From contig NZ_CP108423.1 of assembly GCF_035917235.1 (NCBI RefSeq), positions 1,240,001-1,304,000 of the forward strand: DNA of 64,000 nucleotides, in the 5' to 3' direction. Made by a program: the position numbers and the translations under genes. Under the pieces are notes generated by a model, which did no database searches, had not been told where the DNA came from, and saw only the letters and a list, made by a program, of their open reading frames with translations. This document shows positions 59,920-64,000 of the stretch, one piece after another (the first letter of the stretch is position 1; each line of letters starts with the position of its first letter). The stretch comes from Streptomyces sp. NBC_01294. Lineage in GTDB: Bacteria; Actinomycetota; Actinomycetes; Streptomycetales; Streptomycetaceae.

Positions 59920-61356
59920 ATGACCCAGTCTTCCCCGCCCCGCCACGCCGTCGTCATCGGCGGCAGCATGGCCGGCCTGCTCGCGGCCGCCGTCCTGGCC
60001 GAGCACGCGACGGTCACGATCATCGACGCCGACACCCTCCCGGACAGCCCGGAGCCGCGCCGCGGACTGCCCCAGGCCCGGCACGTCCACGTCATGTGGT
60101 CCGGCGGGGCGCGCGCGATCGAGGACATCCTGCCCGGCATCACCGAGGACTGGACGGCGGCGGGCGCGATCCGCCGCAGCCTGCCCACCGACCTGGTCAC
60201 CAAGACCGCCGAGGGCTGGATCCCGCGCTTCGCGGAGATGCAGTTCAACATCTCGTGCAGCCGCGACCTCCTCGACTCGGTGGTCCGGGCCCGGGTGACC
60301 GCGCTGGACGGCGTGTCCACCCTCCAGCGCAGCCGCGTACGGGGGCTGGAGGGCACGGCGGCCCGGATCACCGGCGTCCGCGTCGACACCCCGGAGGAAG
60401 AGGGCAGGCTCGTGCCCGCCGATCTCGTGGTCGACGCGAGCGGCCGCGGCTCCCGCGCCCGCAGCTGGCTGCAGGAGCTCGGCGTGGGCGGCATCCGGCA
60501 GGCCGAGGTCGACTCCGGCCTGGTCTACGCGACCCGGATCTTCGAGGCGCCCGACGGAGCACACGCGTCGGGCTTCCCCATAGTCAACGTGCAGTCCGAC
60601 CCCCGCGTGCCCGTCCCGGGCCAGACGGCCACCATCGTGCCCATCGAGAACGGCCAGTGGCAGGCCACCCTGTCCGGCACCCGCGGCGGCCAGCCGACCG
60701 GCGACCCCGACGCGTTCATCCCCTTCGCCAAGGGCATCCGGGACCCGATCGTCGGCGAGCTCCTGGAGGGCCGCAAACCCCTCACGGACGTCGCCGTCAC
60801 CCAGGGCACCGCCAACCGCCGGATCTACTTCGAGAAGGTCGACCTGCCCGACGGCTTCTTCGCCGTCGGCGACTCGGTCGCCACCTTCAACCCGCTGTAC
60901 GGACAGGGCATGACGGTCGCCGCGCAGGGGCTGCTGGCCGTACGCGCCCTGCTCCGCGCCAAGGGACTGGCCCACCCCGCCTTCGGGCGGGAGGCGCAGC
61001 GCGCGATCGCCCCGCAGGTGGCGACCGCCTGGGACCTCGCCACCTCGCAGGACATCCTCTACCCGGGCGCCACCGGCATGAAGCCGCGGGCCGGAGCCGG
61101 GCTGCTCAACTCCTACGTCAGCCGGCTGATGACGGGCGCGACGACCCGGGAGGCGCTCACCGCCGCCTTCCTCCAGGTCATCACCATGAGCAGTGCGCCC
61201 ACGCACTGGCTGCGGCCGTCGGTGGTCTGGCGCGTCGTGCGCGCGTCGGAGCGGGGCGCGCTGAAGGCGCCGCCGCTCACGGCCGCCGAGCGCACGGTCG
61301 CCGGGCTCGACGACCAGCGGTCCGATCCGGCCGACCCCGTCGGCCGGGCCCGGTGA
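59920..61356 (+). CDS. cassette B FAD-dependent monooxygenase-like protein
   Basis: A 478-residue flavoprotein (HAVVIGGSMAGLLAAAVLAEHA for FAD; GLPQARHVHVMWSGG, then VDASGRGSRARSWL; GDSVATFNPLYGQGMTVAAQG for the second FAD loop). This is the halogenase/monooxygenase-like class. It lies between the HExxH and 7-TM genes of cassette B; cassette A has no such gene at that place. Its stop overlaps the next start (GTGA), so it is made together with the membrane protein. The substrate is unknown. Confidence 0.82.
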   Translation: MTQSSPPRHAVVIGGSMAGLLAAAVLAEHATVTIIDADTLPDSPEPRRGLPQARHVHVMWSGGARAIEDILPGITEDWTAAGAIRRSLPTDLVTKTAEGWIPRFAEMQFNISCSRDLLDSVVRARVTALDGVSTLQRSRVRGLEGTAARITGVRVDTPEEEGRLVPADLVVDASGRGSRARSWLQELGVGGIRQAEVDSGLVYATRIFEAPDGAHASGFPIVNVQSDPRVPVPGQTATIVPIENGQWQATLSGTRGGQPTGDPDAFIPFAKGIRDPIVGELLEGRKPLTDVAVTQGTANRRIYFEKVDLPDGFFAVGDSVATFNPLYGQGMTVAAQGLLAVRALLRAKGLAHPAFGREAQRAIAPQVATAWDLATSQDILYPGATGMKPRAGAGLLNSYVSRLMTGATTREALTAAFLQVITMSSAPTHWLRPSVVWRVVRASERGALKAPPLTAAERTVAGLDDQRSDPADPVGRAR

Positions 61357-62582
61357 CAGACGGCCTCATCCTCTACGTGCCGGGGGGCCTGCTGATCCTG
61401 ATCCTGCTGGTCAAGGCGCCGACCCTGCGCCGGGGCTGGGACCAGCCCCTGATGCGGGCCGTGTGCGCGCTGCTGGTCGTGGGCTGCCTCGTACTGATCC
61501 TGGCGGCGCCCCCCACGATCGCGGCGGTCAACCGCCTCACCGGTGTGCCGAACTTCTCGGCGCCGCTGGTGTTCGGCCTGATCACCGCGTTCTCCGGAGC
61601 CTGCGTCGTCCTCGTCCTGCAGTGGGGCGGCGGCCCGCCGGCCGCGGTGCGCCGGGCCACGCTGCTGACGGTGGCCGGGTTCGGCGCCGTCGCGGCGGCG
61701 ATCGTCGTCCTGTTCGTGATCGGGGACGCTCCGGTGGAACGCCTGCGCGACCTGGACACGTACTACGCGGACACGCCGTGGATCCGGGAGATGGTCGTCT
61801 GCTACCTGCTGGCGCACACCGTGGGCAGCTCCGCACTGACCGTGCTGACCGCGCGGTGGCTGCGGCGCACCGACCCCTGCCTGCGGCCGCTGCGGACCGG
61901 GCTGGCGCTGATCATGCTCGGCGGGCTGCTGGACCTCGGCTACCTCGTCGCCAAGTGGACCGCCCTGGGAGCCCGGTGGAGCGGCCGCGACTGGGACGCC
62001 CTGTCCACGGACACGGCGCCGCCGCTGGCCTCGGGGGCGGCCCTGATGGTGGCGACCGGGTTCATCGTGCCGCTGGTCGGCGGGTCGGCGACCTGGCGGG
62101 ACTTCAGCCAGTACCGGCGGCTGCACCCGTTGTGGAAGGCCCTGCGCGGCTTCGCCGCGTCCAGCGTGCGGACGGTCCCGCTCACCTGGTGGTCACCCGT
62201 CGGGATCCGGCTGATCCACCGCGAGTCGGTCATCGACGACGGGATCCTGGCGCTGGCCCGCTGGTTCGACCCCGCCGTGCGCGGTGCGGCGTACGAGGCC
62301 GCGCGCGGGCAGGGCATGAGCGAGGCCCGGGCCGCGGCCGTGGCCGACGCCGCCATGCTCGCCGCCGCGTGCGGGCGCCGCACCGCCGCCGACGGCGGAC
62401 CGCTCCGGGACCCCGAGCCGCCGCGCCTGTCCAGCCAGCCGCTGACCGCCCTGGCCCGCGAATTCCGCAGCTCCCCCATCGTCGCCGCCGCCCGCTCAGC
62501 CGCTGCGGCCCGCTCCGCCGCTGCCGCCGGGGCCTCTGGGGCCTCCGGGGCCCCTGGAGCCTCCGGGACCACCAAGGCCTGA
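61353..62582 (+). CDS. cassette B seven-helix membrane protein (MAB_1171c-like)
   Basis: A 409-residue paralogue of the protein at 18530. Seven hydrophobic segments (about 1-230) are followed by a cytoplasmic tail. Motifs shared with the A copy: AAPPTIAAVNR, GGPP, PVERLRD, YRRLHPLWKAL, RLIHRESVIDDG and AVADAAMLAAA. The last 30 residues are an Ala/Ser/Gly repeat (GASGASGAPGASG). GTG 61353 overlaps the FAD gene stop. Annotated elsewhere as a putative transporter; a receptor-like role is equally possible. Confidence 0.75.
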   Translation: MTDGLILYVPGGLLILILLVKAPTLRRGWDQPLMRAVCALLVVGCLVLILAAPPTIAAVNRLTGVPNFSAPLVFGLITAFSGACVVLVLQWGGGPPAAVRRATLLTVAGFGAVAAAIVVLFVIGDAPVERLRDLDTYYADTPWIREMVVCYLLAHTVGSSALTVLTARWLRRTDPCLRPLRTGLALIMLGGLLDLGYLVAKWTALGARWSGRDWDALSTDTAPPLASGAALMVATGFIVPLVGGSATWRDFSQYRRLHPLWKALRGFAASSVRTVPLTWWSPVGIRLIHRESVIDDGILALARWFDPAVRGAAYEAARGQGMSEARAAAVADAAMLAAACGRRTAADGGPLRDPEPPRLSSQPLTALAREFRSSPIVAAARSAAAARSAAAAGASGASGAPGASGTTKA

Positions 62583-62588
62583 AACGCG

Positions 62589-62618
62589 ACGCCCCGGGCC
62601 CGTGGGGGCCCGGGGCGT
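62589..62618. terminator. 13-bp GC hairpin between convergent genes
   Basis: ACGCCCCGGGCCC (62589-62601) pairs with GGGCCCGGGGCGT (62606-62618) around a 4-nt loop, between the convergent membrane protein and folD. It can terminate both directions; on the plus strand it is followed by TC only. Confidence 0.75.
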
Positions 62619-62647
62619 TCGCCGTACGCGCCCGGGCGCGGCCCGGG

Positions 62648-63532
62648 TCAGAGTTCCGCGAGGTCCAGCCCGGCCTGCGCGGCGGCCGCCTGCACGGTCT
62701 GCTCCAGCAGGACGGCGATGGTCATCGGGCCGACTCCGCCCGGCACCGGCGTGATCAGCGAGGCCCGGGCGGCGGCCGACTCGAAGTGGACGTCGCCGAC
62801 GTTGCCCTCGTTGTACCCGGCGTCCAGGACCACCGCGCCCGGCTTGATGTCCTCGCCCCGGATGAATTCGGCCTTGCCGACCGCGGCGACCAGCACGTCC
62901 GCCTGGCGCACGATCGAGGGGAGGTCCACGGTGCGGGAGTGACAGTAGGTGACGGTGGCGTTCTGCTCCAGCAGCAGCATGCCGGCCGGCTTGCCCAGGA
63001 TCGCGCTGCGACCGACCACGACGGCGTGCTTGCCGGTCAGGTCCACGTCGTACGCGGCGAGCAGCCGCATGATGCCGCCCGGGGTGCAGGAGACGAAGCC
63101 CGGCAGCCCGAAGCCCATGGCGGCGAAGGAGTGCATGGTGACCCCGTCGACGTCCTTGCCGGGGGCGATGGCCTCGAAGGCGGCGCGCTCGTCGATGTGG
63201 TGCGGGACGGGGTGCTGGAGCAGGATGCCGCTGATCTCGGGGTCCTCGGAGAGCGCGGTGAGGGTGGCCACCAGCTCCTCCGTGGTGGTCGCGGCCGGCA
63301 GCTCCACGTGGCGCGAGGTGATCCCGGCCTTGGCGCAGCGGTTCTGCTTCATCCGCACGTAGGTGACGGAGGCGGGGTCCTCACCGACCAGCACGGTCGC
63401 GAGACAGGGCGCGGTGCCGGTGCGCTCGGTGATCTTCGCCGCGTAGGCGGCGGTCTGCTCCGAGATGCGGCGGGCGAGGGCGGTGCCGTCCATCAGCTGG
63501 GCACTGGCGGTGGCAGTCTGGGCAGTCGTCAC
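62648..63532 (-). CDS. folD: methylenetetrahydrofolate dehydrogenase/cyclohydrolase
   Basis: A 294-residue bifunctional enzyme of one-carbon metabolism converting 5,10-methylene-THF to 10-formyl-THF with NADP+. The catalytic Lys in SVTYVRMKQNRCAKAG, the GISGILLQHPVP-type EISGILLQHPVPHH and VGRSAILGKPAGMLLL (nucleotide loop) are present. GTG 63532 has AGGAG upstream. It is transcribed away from the partial methyltransferase gene at the window end. Confidence 0.95.
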   Translation of the reverse strand: MTTAQTATASAQLMDGTALARRISEQTAAYAAKITERTGTAPCLATVLVGEDPASVTYVRMKQNRCAKAGITSRHVELPAATTTEELVATLTALSEDPEISGILLQHPVPHHIDERAAFEAIAPGKDVDGVTMHSFAAMGFGLPGFVSCTPGGIMRLLAAYDVDLTGKHAVVVGRSAILGKPAGMLLLEQNATVTYCHSRTVDLPSIVRQADVLVAAVGKAEFIRGEDIKPGAVVLDAGYNEGNVGDVHFESAAARASLITPVPGGVGPMTIAVLLEQTVQAAAAQAGLDLAEL

Positions 63533-63718
63533 GGGGTCTCCTGAACGTCGCTGCGGATCGCGGTTCGCCCAGGCGCGCGGCAGACGACGTACCGGAGGTC
63601 CGTGGTACGCCGGGCCGCTCCCCGGTGGTGATCCACCCGAACGCCAGTCACGGCCCGCCGACCACTGTAGTCGACTTATCCACTGGATGAACGGTGCCCG
63701 ACCTGGGACGATCGGTAC

Positions 63719-64000
63719 ATGACGCGTACTTTCGACCATCTTGTCGCGGAGGCCGAGTCCGTCTCCGTCGACGGCTGGGACTTCTCGTGGCTCGACGGCA
63801 GGGCCACCGAGCAGCGTCCCTCCTGGGGCTACCAGCGGCTGCTGGGCGAGCACCTGGCCCGGGTCCGGTCGGTACTGGACATCCAGACCGGCGGCGGCGA
63901 GGTCCTCGCCGGGGCCGGGCCGCTGCCGCCGCTGACGGTGGCCACCGAGTCCTGGCCCCCGAACATCGCGAAGGCGACCCGGCTGCTCCATCCGCTGGGC
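63719..64000 (+). CDS. class I SAM-dependent methyltransferase (3' end outside window)
   Basis: The first 94 codons of a gene that continues past the window end. ATG 63719 begins MTRTFDHLVAEAESV, and SVLDIQTGGGEVLAG is the glycine-rich SAM-binding motif I with an unusual Q and GGG. The following LPPLTVATESWPPN could carry the acidic loop. It is divergent from folD. The substrate cannot be determined from this part. Confidence 0.8.
   Translation, partial: MTRTFDHLVAEAESVSVDGWDFSWLDGRATEQRPSWGYQRLLGEHLARVRSVLDIQTGGGEVLAGAGPLPPLTVATESWPPNIAKATRLLHPLG

Overview
The window is chromosomal DNA from a high-GC actinomycete, almost certainly a Streptomyces. The support is very high GC with strong third-position bias, frequent GTG and TTG starts, GTGA/ATGA gene overlaps, a WhiB-family regulator, MmyB-type and XRE regulators, a WXG100-type operon, a GPP34 protein, an IMPase-like protein, and many short GC-rich tandem repeats. 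About 63 protein genes, one tRNA-Leu(GAG) and two transposase remnants are supported. There is no rRNA, no CRISPR array, no complete insertion sequence and no obvious biosynthetic gene cluster.

Layout. 0-4 kb: the 3' part of an acyl-ACP desaturase, a translationally coupled four-gene WXG100-type operon behind a strong hairpin, and a WhiB-like regulator. 4-8 kb: an HxlR regulator divergent from an imine-reductase-like enzyme, then a divergent LigD-polymerase/ATP-dependent ligase pair (NHEJ type). 8-17 kb: an FAD oxidoreductase, a thioredoxin-reductase-like flavoprotein divergent from an XRE-cupin regulator coupled to a NUDIX protein, GPP34, a drug-efflux MFS protein, a family 4 glycosidase and an MmyB-type regulator. 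17-20 kb: cassette A (HTH regulator, HExxH protein, 7-TM protein). 20-31 kb: a DUF4239-type protein, a Pro-rich protein, a PASTA-less Ser/Thr kinase, two NarL-type two-component systems, a PAF-acetylhydrolase-like protein between IS5-type remnants, a degenerate inositol-monophosphatase-like protein and a polytopic membrane protein. 31-46 kb: metG, a sigma factor coupled to a large IclR-like regulator, tRNA-Leu, LtrA, FabH-like KAS III, FdhD, a 2Fe-2S protein, a bile-acid-symporter-type carrier with a LysR regulator, an acyl-CoA synthetase and HdeD. 46-51 kb: a branched-chain amino acid ABC transporter whose two permeases and one ATPase are fused in a single polypeptide. 51-58 kb: aldo/keto reductase, ricin-like lectin domain, methyltransferase, pterin dehydratase, Tat-type flavoprotein, MmyB-type regulator and membrane proteins. 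58-62.6 kb: cassette B, a paralogue of cassette A that also carries an FAD monooxygenase-like gene. 62.6-64 kb: folD and the 5' end of a methyltransferase.

The most interesting pattern is the pair of paralogous cassettes A (17.2-19.7 kb) and B (58.2-62.6 kb). Each has a regulator with an XRE-like domain (duplicated in B), an HELWH metalloprotease-like protein and a seven-helix membrane protein with a conserved cytoplasmic tail. Gene order is the same, the genes overlap by 4 bp, and the leaders look alike. I infer a membrane-coupled protease/regulator signalling unit. Its function is not known to me.
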